DNA of 38,312 nucleotides, from contig DATGJN010000037.1 in assembly GCA_035295165.1 (NCBI GenBank), forward strand, positions 1-38,312, in the 5' to 3' direction. Under the pieces are notes generated by a model. The model had not been told where the DNA came from, did not search any database, and worked only from the letters and a program-made list of their open reading frames with translations. Position 1 is the first letter of the stretch, and every line of letters starts with the position of its first letter. The stretch comes from a bacterium. GTDB taxonomy: Bacteria; Sysuimicrobiota; Sysuimicrobiia; Sysuimicrobiales; Segetimicrobiaceae. A program made the position numbers and the translations under genes. Shown here piece by piece: positions 18,196 to 27,792 of this stretch.

Positions 18196-19295
18196 GTGCC
18201 CGACCGTCAACACTGGCGTGCAGATGAATCAACAGCAACACCTGATGGTGTGAGTCGGAAATGTGTGACACAGGGCCCGCAGGATCATCCGTTGCGCGCC
18301 ATCCGGGTCATGGTCGATCAGGTGCTGCTCGAGTTGTCGCCGACATTCGCTACCCTCTACTCCCAGGTCGGCCGGCCGTCGATTCCGCCGGAACAACTGC
18401 TGCGCGCGTTGCTGGTACAGGTCTTGTACACGGTGCGGAGCGAGCGGCAGCTGATGGAACAATTGGACTACAACCTGCTCTTTCGCTGGTTCGTCGGGTG
18501 GAGTATGGATGAGCCCGTGTGGGACCCGACGACGTTCACCAAGAACCGCGAGCGGTTGCTCACTGGGGATATCGCCCAGGCCTTCTTTGCGCGCGTGCTG
18601 GCCCAGGCGCGCGAGCGCAACCTGCTGTCGACGGAGCATTTCACGGTCGATGCCACGCTGCTGGAGGCGTGGGCGGGGCTCAAGAGCTTTCGCCGGAAGG
18701 ATGCGCCCGACCAGCAGCCGCCCGACGATCCCGGGAACCCCACGGTGAATTTCCATGGCGAACGCCGCCGCAATGACACGCATGCGTCGACGACCGGCCC
18801 GACGCCCGGCTGTTCCGGAAAGGGACGGCGCGGGAAGCCAAACTGTGTTACCAGGGCCATGTGCTGATGGAGAACCGGGGCGGCCTCGTGGTGCAGGCCC
18901 AAGCGACGACGGCGACCGGCACGGCGGAGACCGCCACCGCGACCACGCTGGCGGAGGCGCTGGGCGGCGCCCGGCGGAAGACCGTGGGCGCCGATAAAGC
19001 GTATGACACGCGCGCTTTCGTCGCGGCGATCCGCGAGGCCAACGTCACGCCGCATGTGGCCCAGAACACCAGCCGACGGACCAGTACGATCGACAATCGC
19101 ACGACGCGCCATCCAGGCTACGCGATCAGCCAACGGGCGCGCAAACGCGTGGAAGAAATCTTCGGCTGGCTCAAGACCGTGGGGCTCATGCGCAAGCTCC
19201 GGCATCGGGGACTGGACCGGGTAGACTGGATGTTCGTGTTCGTCTGTGCCGTGTACAATCTGGTGCGGATCCGCAATCTCACGGAGGCGGCCTGA
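18196..19295 (+). pseudogene. IS5-like transposase with a single-base deletion
   Basis: The N-terminal DUF772 part reads DHPLRAIRVMVDQVLLELS, QLLRALLVQVLYTVRSERQL and FRWFVGWSMDEPVWDP, followed by HFTVDATLLEAWAGLKSF. Near 18795 one base is missing from a C-run; restoring it would give THASTTDPDARLF-type sequence. The frame then resumes with GADKAYDTRAFVAAIR, RTTRHPGYAISQRARKRVEE and IFGWLKTVGLMRKL. The catalytic D, D and E are split between the two frames. The true start lies between 18196 and about 18270; GTG 18196 directly abuts the PPC stop. No inverted repeats were defined. Confidence 0.85.
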
Positions 19296-20242
19296 TGAGA
19301 GGACCGCGTCTCGCAGCGCTGTTGCGCACGAATGTGCGCACCGGATCCAGGGAACGGATCGATTGGGGTCCCTTCCACACGTCCTGCACTCACGACGCCG
19401 TCGCGGGAATGGATCGCCCATACCTTGTCCCCGTACAGCGTCGCAGCGCGCCGATGATCTTTGCAAACAGAGTAGGTCCGCATCCCGGACGCCACGAGCG
19501 GGACCGTACACCGGGTCAATGGCATTGATGAGGCGGATTTGGCAACTTGAGCCAAAGGTTTGCCGTCACGCCACCGGGGAACAGGAACATTGAGGTTCCG
19601 CCCTGGGCAGCCCGAGATGGAGGCACATGCGCCGTTCAGATCCTCTGTCGTTTGCAGATGATTCGTGCCGATGATTTCGAAAGTTGCTTCCCAGGCGAAC
19701 CAGAATCCCACAGGCGATGAAACAGGGATCGGGGTGGTCGTATCGAGTGCGTCTTTTGTGAACGCGTGTTCGAAATCGATAGCATGTACGTCGGGCGCGG
19801 CAGTCACGGGAAACATGGGCGCGCTGCTGTGCCCGGACTGTCACGAGATGGCTGTCTCAGTCGAGGTGTTCCAGGCACGGCTGGACGCGGGCAGCGCCGA
19901 ACGGCTCCTCAAAACTGGCATGAGGACTGCGGTGCTACTGTTTCGGGGGGCGATTGTGCTCACCTGGAAAACGCTGGGATTTGCCACGGCCGTGAGCCGA
20001 ATCCCAGCATACGGTGTGGGAGCGGGATCCTCGCGGTTGGGTCCAGCGTGGTTGGCGCGTCGTATATCAACACATCGCACTTCGCGGAAAACGAGCGCCG
20101 ATGCCGTGTCCGTCCTCTCCGATGGAAAAGCGGGAAAGGCCGTCCTTTGGGACCCGCGAGGACGATGTTGTAAGCTTGAGCATCGGATAGGCACTACGCT
20201 AGCCGCGACCACACGAAGTCCCCTCTCGGGAGATGCCTGGGA
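19296..20242 (+). other. Gap with a possible frameshifted zinc-ribbon ORF
   Basis: No complete gene is visible. One plus frame reads ECVFCERVFEIDSMYVGRGS (about 19747-19806), and the next frame reads GALLCPDCHEMAVSVEVFQA, then LLKTGMRTAVLLFRG (from about 19818). Together they would form a CxxC...CxxC ribbon if one shift near 19800-19820 were repaired. No start codon precedes the first part in frame. The remainder before the debranching enzyme is featureless. Confidence 0.35.
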
Positions 20243-22396
20243 ATGGCAGAAGCCATACTGAGCGAGATCAAGGTTGGCCCGCAGGTGATCACTGTGAATC
20301 ACGGGAGGGCCTTCATGGTCTCGGGGCTGGACGGCGCCATCCGTGGCTCGGCGGAACAGGGACTATTCATGCAGGACACTCGGGTGTTGTCGCACTATCG
20401 CATGCGGATTAACGGGAGAGCATGGAAGCTTGTGACGTCCGCCCCTGTGGGACACGCGGCGGCTCGGTTCGAGTTCACGAATCCGATGCTCACGGGTCCC
20501 GCTCAATCCGTACCCAGACATGTGTTGGGATTGAGTCTGAGCCGTACGATCGACGAAAGTGTGCGCGAGGAGTTCGACATTGTCAACTATTACCATGCGC
20601 CGCTCGACCTTGTATTCACAATCGAAATCGGTTCCGATTTTGCGGACCTATTCGAAGTGCGAAGGAATTATCCGAGGATTCCGCGACACGTCAGTACAGC
20701 GTGGGATGCGCGCGATCAAGAATTGACTGCCCAATATGTGCGGGACGCCTATTCGACCAAGTTTCGCTATCAACTCGCAGGAACGGCCACGCTCGCGCTG
20801 CGCGAGGGCCACAAACTGTTGCTCCATTTCACGCTTAATCCACATGAGCACCGGCGCCTCCGTGCTCGGATGATTCCGGAGGTCCCACCAATCCACCATG
20901 CGTTCGCATGGCTTGACCGAATGCAACATGCACGTGAACCTCGGTCGAGGAAACCACAGAGTTCACTGGCACAGTTTCTAACGAGCGACCGCGCGCTCAC
21001 CCGAACCCTCGCGCAGTCAGCCGACGACCTCATCTCCTTGGTGTTGGACCGTTGGGATGGCACTCCCGGCGTGCTGTCGGCTGGGGTTCCATGGTTCGTC
21101 GCGTTGTTCGGTCGAGACGCGCTAATCGCGGGGTTACAAACTCTTCCGCTCCATCCGGGTTTCGCGCTTGGCGCACTCGACGCATTGGCCGCGTATCAGG
21201 CGGCATCCTCCGACGACTTCCGCGACTCTGACCCTGGAAAGATCCTGCACGAGCTCAGGGTCGGAGAACTGGCACGATTCGGTGAAATCCCACATACCCC
21301 GTACTACGGCAGCGCAGACGCGACGATCCTCTACCCCATTCTCCTTCACGAAACCTACTGTTGGACGGGTAACCATGACTTGCTAACACGGTACATGCCC
21401 GTCGCGCAGCGTTGCGTTGACTGGGTCGACCGGTACGGCGACCTGGACGGCGATGGGTTCCAAGAGTACCACACGCGCTCACGACGGGGGATCCAACATC
21501 AGGGGTGGAAGGACTCAGGCGATGGGACCGTGCATGCGGACGGACGGCGGGTTGAGCCGCCGGTGGCCCTTTGTGAGCTCCAGGGCTATGTCTACGACGC
21601 TAAGCGTCGCATGGCCGCCCTCTACGATGAGCTCGGACGCGGTTCCCAAGCGGACCGCCTGCGTGAGGCCGCCGAGATGTTACGGACACGGTTTAACGAT
21701 GCATTCTGGCTCGAGGGCGAAGGCACATATGCCTTTGGTCTCGATTCGCAGAAGGCGCGGATCACGAGCATCGTTAGTAACGCCGGGCACTGCCTGTGGT
21801 CAGGCATCGTTCCGGTCGGCCGTGCCCGCCGCGTCATTGCTCGCCTCTTCGAGGACGACATGTGGAGCGGGTGGGGTGTTCGCACCCTCAGTGCCACGCA
21901 TGTCGCGTTTAATCCGTTCGCGTACCAGCGCGGGGCGGTCTGGCCACATGATAACCTGCTCATCGCAGTCGGCTGCCGTCGCTACGGCGACGTCGACGCG
22001 GCAGCGCGAATCGCCCGCGGCATCTTCGATGCCGCAGCAGGGTTTCAGGGCCACCGCATCCCGGAGCTCATCGGCGGCCAGGCGAGGCGCGACCTAGGAT
22101 TCCCGGCACAGTACCTGGGCGCCAACATTCCTCAGGCATGGGCCGCCGGCAGCACCATCGCCTTGATCGGTGTGCTTCTGGGGCTTCGACCGGACGCCCG
22201 ACACCATCGGCTCTATGTGTCACCGAAGCTCCCGGCATGGCTCGACTGGGTGGAGGTGCGGGCACTCCGTGTCGGGGACGCACGAATCAACCTACGTTGC
22301 GGGCGGGAAAACGGTCGATCGCTGATCGAAAGCTGCGAGACTACGGGGCCGGTTGAGGTGATTCCCATTGACTCTCGAGGCGTGTGTCCGATCTAA
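20243..22396 (+). CDS. Amylo-alpha-1,6-glucosidase-type glycogen debranching enzyme
   Basis: This 717-aa protein probably hydrolyses alpha-1,6 branch points of glycogen or a related glucan. The N-terminal about 230 residues form the beta-rich GDE_N domain (TVNHGRAFMVSGLDGAI, LFMQDTRVLSHYRMRING). The C-terminal part is an (alpha/alpha)6 barrel: GVPWFVALFGRDALIAGLQT, LRVGELARFGEIPHTPYYGS, LDGDGFQEYHTRS, GWKDSGDG, NAGHCLWSGIVP, YQRGAVWPHDNLLIAVG and AWAAGSTIALIGVLLGLRP. Asp and Glu side chains in these motifs are the likely catalytic pair, by analogy with the family. ATG 20243 is preceded by a weak purine site. It is intact and monocistronic here, downstream of broken sequence. Metabolic partners in the window are the GT4 gene and perhaps the PPC gene. 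Confidence 0.92.
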   Translation: MAEAILSEIKVGPQVITVNHGRAFMVSGLDGAIRGSAEQGLFMQDTRVLSHYRMRINGRAWKLVTSAPVGHAAARFEFTNPMLTGPAQSVPRHVLGLSLSRTIDESVREEFDIVNYYHAPLDLVFTIEIGSDFADLFEVRRNYPRIPRHVSTAWDARDQELTAQYVRDAYSTKFRYQLAGTATLALREGHKLLLHFTLNPHEHRRLRARMIPEVPPIHHAFAWLDRMQHAREPRSRKPQSSLAQFLTSDRALTRTLAQSADDLISLVLDRWDGTPGVLSAGVPWFVALFGRDALIAGLQTLPLHPGFALGALDALAAYQAASSDDFRDSDPGKILHELRVGELARFGEIPHTPYYGSADATILYPILLHETYCWTGNHDLLTRYMPVAQRCVDWVDRYGDLDGDGFQEYHTRSRRGIQHQGWKDSGDGTVHADGRRVEPPVALCELQGYVYDAKRRMAALYDELGRGSQADRLREAAEMLRTRFNDAFWLEGEGTYAFGLDSQKARITSIVSNAGHCLWSGIVPVGRARRVIARLFEDDMWSGWGVRTLSATHVAFNPFAYQRGAVWPHDNLLIAVGCRRYGDVDAAARIARGIFDAAAGFQGHRIPELIGGQARRDLGFPAQYLGANIPQAWAAGSTIALIGVLLGLRPDARHHRLYVSPKLPAWLDWVEVRALRVGDARINLRCGRENGRSLIESCETTGPVEVIPIDSRGVCPI

Positions 22397-22657
22397 CAAC
22401 GGTATGATGCTTCCTGGTGCGTCTACCACGCGTCGGTCGATCGTTCGTTGCACCGTGACGATCCGATGCGGTTACGTTCAGTCTACCAGTGGTCGTCCCA
22501 GTTTCCAGTTCTCGGGTCTCGGCGCGCGTCGCAGCACGGGCGCGTTTGAGCGGTCGACTGTTGGGGACACATGACGTGTGCGCTAGGCACGTACGGATCC
22601 CATCGGCGCGAACTGCGTCGTGTGCGACATGACGAATGGGAAACGGAGGAACCAACC

Positions 22658-23026
22658 ATGAGCACTGGTGCACGCATGGCTGTGGGTGGGGCGCTTTTGG
22701 CGCTGGCGATTGCGTCTGTGGTGGGACTACACCTGGAGCTTGAGGCGGCCCAGACATCCCAGCCAAACCAACCCGTCCAACCGAGTCAGCCCAGTCAACC
22801 GAGTCAACCCAGCTAACCGAGTCAGCCCAGCCAACCGAGTCAGCCGAGTCAACCCAGTCAGCCGAGTCAACCCGGCCAACCGTCTCTGGAGGGGCTCGGC
22901 TCTGGCACGACCACCGCGCTTGCGCTCATTGTCCTGCTACTCGTGACTGTAGCGATTGCCATCGCGCTGCGGGGCCGTCGCGAAACCGTCGTGATTGACC
23001 GGATCCAGAATAAACCCGGCGAGTAG
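22658..23026 (+). pseudogene. Ser-Gln-Pro repeat protein with two membrane segments and one internal stop
   Basis: ATG 22658 follows GGAGGA. The frame encodes an N-terminal hydrophobic segment (MAVGGALLALAIASVVGL), then Ser-Gln-Pro repeats, then TAA at codon 53 (22814-22816). Past that stop the same frame stays open for 69 more codons: more repeats, a Gly-rich hinge, a second membrane segment (TALALIVLLLVTVAIAIAL) and a basic tail ending in TAG at 23024. The stop sits exactly where the repeat calls for Gln, so a CAA-to-TAA change explains it. A 122-residue protein with both ends anchored was the likely ancestor. The short product of 52 residues may still be made. I know no family for it. Confidence 0.65.
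22757..22882 (+). repeat. Ser-Gln-Pro coding repeat
   Basis: Tandem 9-base units of the type AGTCAACCG or AGTCAGCCC run with small variations across the whole interval and code for (S/N/V)-Q-P. One unit carries TAA in place of CAA. Confidence 0.85.
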
Positions 23027-23156
23027 CGGGGCGATCGAATATGGGAGATCGCAGCGCTGCGGGTCCGTCGCGTGTCGGGCCCGCATGCGAGCGCCGCGCG
23101 TTTAGGTAACATTGGACGCTGCACACGCGACCACAATGCGCCGGGGAACCAACGTA

Positions 23157-23699
23157 ATGAAAGATCTCACAATGCATGTCGATGAGGTCGCACGCCAACT
23201 CACCCAGGACATTGCGGGTGACGCCGCGGCGCACGACGGCGCCTATATCCGGAAAGTCGTGCAACCGGCCCTCCTTGGCCTTATGGATGGGTCGGTTTCC
23301 ACGCTGGCACCGCTCTTTGCTACCGCGTTCGCTACACACAACGCCCACACCGCGTTCCTCGTAGGTGCCGCCGCCGCGCTCGGCGTTGGCATCAGCATGG
23401 GTTTTGCCGAAGCCATGTCGGACACCGGTGAACAAACGGGCCGTGGACACCTGTTTATCCGCGGGACGATTACCGGTATCATGACGTTGCTCGGTGGTAT
23501 GATGCACACTTCACCGTTCCTGATCCCAACGTTTGCCGCAGCGTTACCGCTCGCCTACGTCATCGTCGGGATCGAGTTGATGGCAATCGCGATGGTGCGT
23601 AATCGGTATTTCGGGCTGAGCATTTGGCTCTCCACCTTGCAGGTTATCGTTGGTGGGGGCCTGGTCTTCCTCGCCGGCGTCCTGATCGGAAGTTCCTGA
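23157..23699 (+). CDS. VIT1/CCC1-like metal transporter
   Basis: This 180-aa membrane protein has about five hydrophobic segments. VIT1-family features are VQPALLGLMDGSVSTLAP and LGVGISMGFAEAMSD, whose acidic residues line up with the metal path of Fe/Mn vacuolar-type transporters. The N-terminus has a short amphipathic helix with GAYIRKVVQPA. It probably exports or sequesters Fe or Mn. ATG 23157 is chosen (GGGGA 12 bases upstream); ATG 23136 is in frame and possible. It follows the SQP-repeat gene by 130 bases on the same strand, but co-transcription is not proven. Confidence 0.75.
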   Translation: MKDLTMHVDEVARQLTQDIAGDAAAHDGAYIRKVVQPALLGLMDGSVSTLAPLFATAFATHNAHTAFLVGAAAALGVGISMGFAEAMSDTGEQTGRGHLFIRGTITGIMTLLGGMMHTSPFLIPTFAAALPLAYVIVGIELMAIAMVRNRYFGLSIWLSTLQVIVGGGLVFLAGVLIGSS

Positions 23700-23873
23700 A
23701 GTTCGTGAAGAAGTACGCACCGGCAAACATCGCTCTAACATCTAGCCCAACTTCCGCAGTAAGGTCGCGCTGGAAAAATCTGTTGGCCTTCTTCTGGCGG
23801 GCCCTGCCGCGGGAAAGGGTCGTTTTATTGGGGTCGCGCAGTCGGTCTCTACTGTGATGGGTCGCTATTGCCA

Positions 23874-25653
23874 TGTAGTGAAGAAAACCCCTCTTTGCAA
23901 CAGTTCGCGCGCTTTGTATGATCAGGGCAGCGATGTACGTACGGCGCTGCTCTCGGACGCTGAACGGGAAGCGCTACGGGTATTGGGCGCTGGTGGAATC
24001 CTATCGCACCGCGCGGGGGCCGCGACAGCGTGTCGTCGCCCATCTCGGGGATGTCGACGAACACGGCCGCATGGCACTGCCGGTCGAGGGACCGCCCGCG
24101 CAGCAACAGTCGCTGTACGACACCACCATGCCCGAGTGGGTCGACGTGGATCTCACCCGCGTGCGCGTGGAACGGACCCGCGACTTCGGCGGTCCGTGGC
24201 TCGGCTACACACTGCTCCAACGGTTGGAACTGCCCCGCTTCCTCGCCGAGACGCCGCCGACCGACGGCGCCGACATCCCGTGGCCGGCGATGGCGATGGT
24301 GCTCGTGCTGGGCCGCTTGTGCGCGCCCAGCAGCGAACTGCATTTGGCCGAGCACGTCTACGAGGGCAGCGCGCTCGCGGATGTGTTGGGCGTGCCGGCG
24401 GCCAAGGTCAATGAAGATCGGCTCTATCGCGCGCTCGACCGCCTGCGCCCGCACAAAGCCGCGCTGGAGCAGCATCTGGAAGCACGGCTCGGTGAATTGT
24501 TCCAGGTCCAGTACGACCTGCTGCTCTACGATGTGACCTCGACCTACTTCGAAGGGGACGCCGCGCAGAACCCGCAAGCGCAGCGGGGCTATTCGCGCGA
24601 CCACCGGCCCGACTGCAAGCAAGTCAATTTGGCCCTCGTGGTCACGCGGGACGGTCTGCCGCTGGGCTATGAGCTGTTCGCCGGCAACAAGGCCGACGTG
24701 ACGACATTGCGCGAGATCGTCACCACCATGGAGGCGCGGTACGGCCACGCCGACCGGATCTGGGTGCTGGATCGCGGCCTGGTAAGCGAGGAGCACATTC
24801 GCTGGCTCAAAGCGCACGGCCGGCGGTACATCGTGGGCACGCCGAAGACGCTGCTGCGCCGGTTCGAGCGAGAAGTAGCGAGCGCCGCTTGGAACCAGGT
24901 CCAGGATGGCGTCGAGGCCCAGATCTGTGCCGGGCCCGACGGCGATGAAGTCTTCGTCCTGTGTCGGAGCATGGCGCGGTAGGCGAAGGAACGGGCCATG
25001 CATGACCGGTTCGAACACCGCATCACCGAGGGGTTGGAGAAACTCGCGGCGGCGTGCCAGAAACGCCCCCACTCGTCCGTGGCGATCGCGCAACGCGTTG
25101 GGCGTCTGCTGGGCCAAAACTCCCGTGCGGCCAAACTGTTTGCGGTCGAGGTCGGCACGGATCCGCGTAGCGCCGCAACCGTGCAGTGGACGACATCATG
25201 GGCGTGGCGCGACTGGTCCCGGCTCAGCGAAGGGTGCTACGTGCTGCGCAGTAATCTCGTCACCTGGACCGCAGAAGATCGGTGGACCGCGTAATCCACC
25301 TCACCGACGCGGAAACGGCGTTCCGGATTCAAAAATCCGACCTGCAGCTCCGGCCGATCTGGCATCAAAAGGAAGCTCGCGTGCAGGCGCACATCCTCGT
25401 GTGCTTCCTCGCCTACGTGCTGTGGAAGACCCTGGGACGCTGGTGTCATGCCGTCGGGCTGGGCAATGAGCCGCGGAAGGTGTTCACCGAGGTCCAAGCG
25501 ATTCGTCTCGTCGGCGTGGTGCTCCCAACCCGCACCGCCCTCGCGCTCCGCAAACGCTGCGTGAGCCGCCCGACCGAACACCAAGCCGTCCTGCTCCAAC
25601 AGCTCGGACTCAGCCCCCCACGCACCTCGAGGCGGTCCCAGTGTAGTGAAGAA
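23874..25653. repeat. 12-bp direct repeat around the IS1634 gene
   Basis: TGTAGTGAAGAA occurs at 23874-23885 and 25642-25653 in the same orientation. IS1634 ends should be inverted, so this is not the expected terminal repeat. The right copy lies inside the 3' end of the transposase gene. Confidence 0.5.
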
Positions 25654-25671
25654 TGGGCCCCCTTTTTTTGA
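23933..25671 (+). pseudogene. IS1634-family transposase with a stop and a frameshift
   Basis: The start is ATG 23933 (an in-frame ATG 23918 also exists). The first part reads YWALVESYRTARGPRQRVV, LLLYDVTSTYFEGD, YSRDHRPDCKQVNLALVVTR, ELFAGNKADVTTLREIV and IWVLDRGLVSEEHI, all typical of IS1634. TAG at 24980-24982 interrupts the frame after CRSMAR, and it resumes with KERAMHDRFEHRI. Near 25290 one base is missing (TAATCCAC where TACATCCAC is expected), and the next frame continues IHLTDAETAFRIQKSDLQL and RVQAHILVCFLAYVLWKTL. Joined length would be about 580 aa, normal for the family. Two lesions make activity unlikely. Confidence 0.88.
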
Positions 25672-25713
25672 AAAATAAGGGTTTTTGCCCTCCCACTGCG
25701 GAACTTGGGCTAG

Positions 25714-27248
25714 GTGTGTGTCCGAGAAATGACATTCGGACAGGACTTTAGTATGCGAAAGTGGAATTTCTTCCCATGCCGGACAAAGAATATCGCCCGT
25801 ACCATCCGAATCAACTCCTCCTGCTGCCGCCGTCGCTGCACGACTGGCTCCCGGACGACCACCTGGCCTATTTCGTGAGCGATCTGGTGGACAGCTTCGA
25901 CCTGAGCGCCATCGAGTCGGCCTACGAGGACGAGGCGCGCGGGGCCCCACCATACCACCCGGCGATGATGGTGAAGCTCCTGGTGTATGGCTACTGCACG
26001 GGCGTGTACAGCTCGCGGCGCATCGCCCGGCACGTGGAGGAAGATGTCGCCTTCCGGGTCCTGGCCGCCGGCAACGCGCCCGACTTTCGGACGATCAGCG
26101 ATTTCCGCCTCCGCCACCTCAACACGGTGACCGGCTTGTTTGAGCAAACGCTGCAGCTCGCCCGCAAGGCGGGGCTGGTGAAACTGGGTCACGTGGCCCT
26201 GGACAGCACGAAGCTGAGGGCGAACGCGAGCAAGCATAAGGCGATGAGCTATGGCCGGATGAAAACGGAAGAAGCCCGGCTGGCGGCGGAAGTGGCGGCG
26301 ATGCTGAAACAGGCCGTCGCCACCGACGCGGAGGAGGATCGGCGGTACGGCCGCGACGTCCGCGGGGACGAACTGCCGGCCGAGCTGCGCCGCCGGGAAG
26401 ATCGCCTGCGGAAGATCCGCGAGGCCAAAGCCGCGTTGGAAGCGGAGGCCAAAGCGCGCGCCGAGGCCGAGCGGGCCCAGCGCCGCGAGGATCCGCCAGC
26501 GCCCACCGGTCGTCCTCCCAAGCCGCCCCGAGAAACCCCGCCGGACCAAGCGCAGTACAATTTTACGGATCCGCAGTCGTGTATCGTGCGGAATGCCGAT
26601 GGCGCGTTCATCCAAGGCTACAATGCCCAGGCCGCCGTGGACGCGACGCACCAGCTCATTGTCGCCACCGATGTGACGGCGCAGCCCGCAGACGCTTGTC
26701 ACCTGGGGCCGATGGTGACGGCCATCAAGCAGACGACCGGGCATCGGCCACGCCGCCTGACGGCCGACGCGGGCTACTTCAGTGAAGCGAATGTCACCGC
26801 CAAGTCCGTCCGGGGCATCGACCTCTACGTCGCCGTCCGGAAAGACAAGCACACGCAGGTCCCGGAGCCTGCCCCGCGCGGGCGGATTCCCCAGCACTGC
26901 TCGAGCAAGGAGCGCATGCAACGCAAGCTGCGCACCATAGCCGGACGGAAGGTGTACAGTCGTCGCAAGGCGATCGTGGAGCCGGTGCTCGGCCACATCA
27001 AAGCGGCCCGCGGGTTTGACCGGTTCCGATTGCGCGGGGTGTGGAAAGTGAAAGGCGAATGGACGTTGGTGACGCTCGCGCACAACATCTGTCGATTGTT
27101 TCAAGCACGACCGCAGCTGCAGGGACTGATGAGAACGGCAATAGCATAAAGGGAGGCAGGAAATGCCCGGCACCATCTCTGTTCCGGCAGCACCAGCTGT
27201 CTCGCCGCCCTCTCTAAGCCTGTTCCATGTCATTTCTCGGACACACAC
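25714..27248 (+). mobile_element. Intact IS1182-family element with CTAG duplication
   Basis: The left end GTGTGTGTCCGAGAAATGACA (25714-25734) and the right end (27228-27248) are perfect inverted repeats of 21 bases. Both are bordered by CTAG (25710-25713 and 27249-27252), the expected 4-bp target duplication. The transposase is open. This is the only element in the window that looks recent and undamaged apart from the IS21. Confidence 0.92.
25776..27149 (+). CDS. IS1182-family transposase
   Basis: This 457-aa DDE transposase has an N-terminal DUF772 region (PNQLLLLPPSLHDWLPDDHL, AMMVKLLVYGYCTGVYSSRR). The core follows: VALDSTKLRANASKHKAMSY (first Asp), a long charged helix rich in Glu, Arg and Ala, DPQSCIVR, GYNAQAAVDATHQLI, RRLTADAGYFSEANV (second Asp) and AIVEPVLGHIKAARGF (Glu). 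Length and order are normal. The ATG 25776 start gives the usual MPDKEYRPYHPNQ opening; GTG 25761 upstream is less likely. No lesion is seen. Confidence 0.94.
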   Translation: MPDKEYRPYHPNQLLLLPPSLHDWLPDDHLAYFVSDLVDSFDLSAIESAYEDEARGAPPYHPAMMVKLLVYGYCTGVYSSRRIARHVEEDVAFRVLAAGNAPDFRTISDFRLRHLNTVTGLFEQTLQLARKAGLVKLGHVALDSTKLRANASKHKAMSYGRMKTEEARLAAEVAAMLKQAVATDAEEDRRYGRDVRGDELPAELRRREDRLRKIREAKAALEAEAKARAEAERAQRREDPPAPTGRPPKPPRETPPDQAQYNFTDPQSCIVRNADGAFIQGYNAQAAVDATHQLIVATDVTAQPADACHLGPMVTAIKQTTGHRPRRLTADAGYFSEANVTAKSVRGIDLYVAVRKDKHTQVPEPAPRGRIPQHCSSKERMQRKLRTIAGRKVYSRRKAIVEPVLGHIKAARGFDRFRLRGVWKVKGEWTLVTLAHNICRLFQARPQLQGLMRTAIA

Positions 27249-27520
27249 CTAGCGGTCGCGGACGTCGACGAGAGATTCCGTTGCGTCCTCGCGGTTAAAC
27301 ATAGCTATTCTTTTGGCACGGCGGTCAAGCTATCAGCGGTGCGCGGTAGAGACCCCGACCGCCTGGGCGCCTGTGTAATGTTCGTCCAAATACTGGACGC
27401 GCGCGTTGCGCTGTACGGATCTGCGCGCAGAAACGCGGGCGCGTTCGATCCCACACATTTGCGAGTGGAACCGGGCGCACCTCCGCGACCTGGTACGCTG
27501 CCAGTCTGGACGCGTTCTAA

Positions 27521-27739
27521 TTACGGCATCGCGCCTCGAGCCGCATTCTCATGGTCGAACTCCTTTAGTCGCCGCTCTGCCTCTTCGCGCGCAATGCCAT
27601 AGCGCTCCTGAATTTTCCCGAGAAGTTTATCATAGTCGCCCTCGACCTGTTCAAGATCGTCGTCCGTCAGCTTGCCCCACTGCTTTTTGACGTGTCCCCG
27701 CAACTGCCGCCACTTCCCCTTCAACTGGTCCCTGTTCAT
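27521..27739 (-). CDS. CsbD-like stress protein
   Basis: This 72-aa hydrophilic protein opens MNRDQLKGKWRQLRGHVK and continues KQWGKLTDDDLEQVEG, YDKLLGKIQERYG, REEAERRLKEF, the CsbD signature. Members are induced by general stress in many bacteria; the molecular role is unknown. ATG 27739 has GGAGG eight bases upstream, which favours it over the longer upstream frame. It lies 53 bases downstream of the Lmo0937-like gene on the same strand, a likely stress operon. Confidence 0.88.
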   Translation of the reverse strand: MNRDQLKGKWRQLRGHVKKQWGKLTDDDLEQVEGDYDKLLGKIQERYGIAREEAERRLKEFDHENAARGAMP

Positions 27740-27792
27740 CCTTAGCCTCCTGTTTGAAAATGTCTCGCCACGCCGTGCTCGCCGAGCATTCG

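Noticed and set aside
22757-22882. The SQP repeat block as a CRISPR array.
   Set aside because: Units are 9-base coding repeats without spacers and stay in one reading frame.
22814-25000. Internal TAA at a Gln codon (22814) and TAG in the IS1634 gene (24980) could suggest stop codons reassigned to Gln.
   Set aside because: Confident intact genes here end properly with TAA, TAG and TGA (for example TAA at 3456, TAG at 10114, TGA at 23697), and the internal stops occur only in damaged genes.
23849-27248. Long minus-strand frames (422 and 512 codons) opposite the IS1634 and IS1182 transposases.
   Set aside because: They are antisense shadows of high-GC transposase genes; one even spans both inverted repeats of the IS1182 element.
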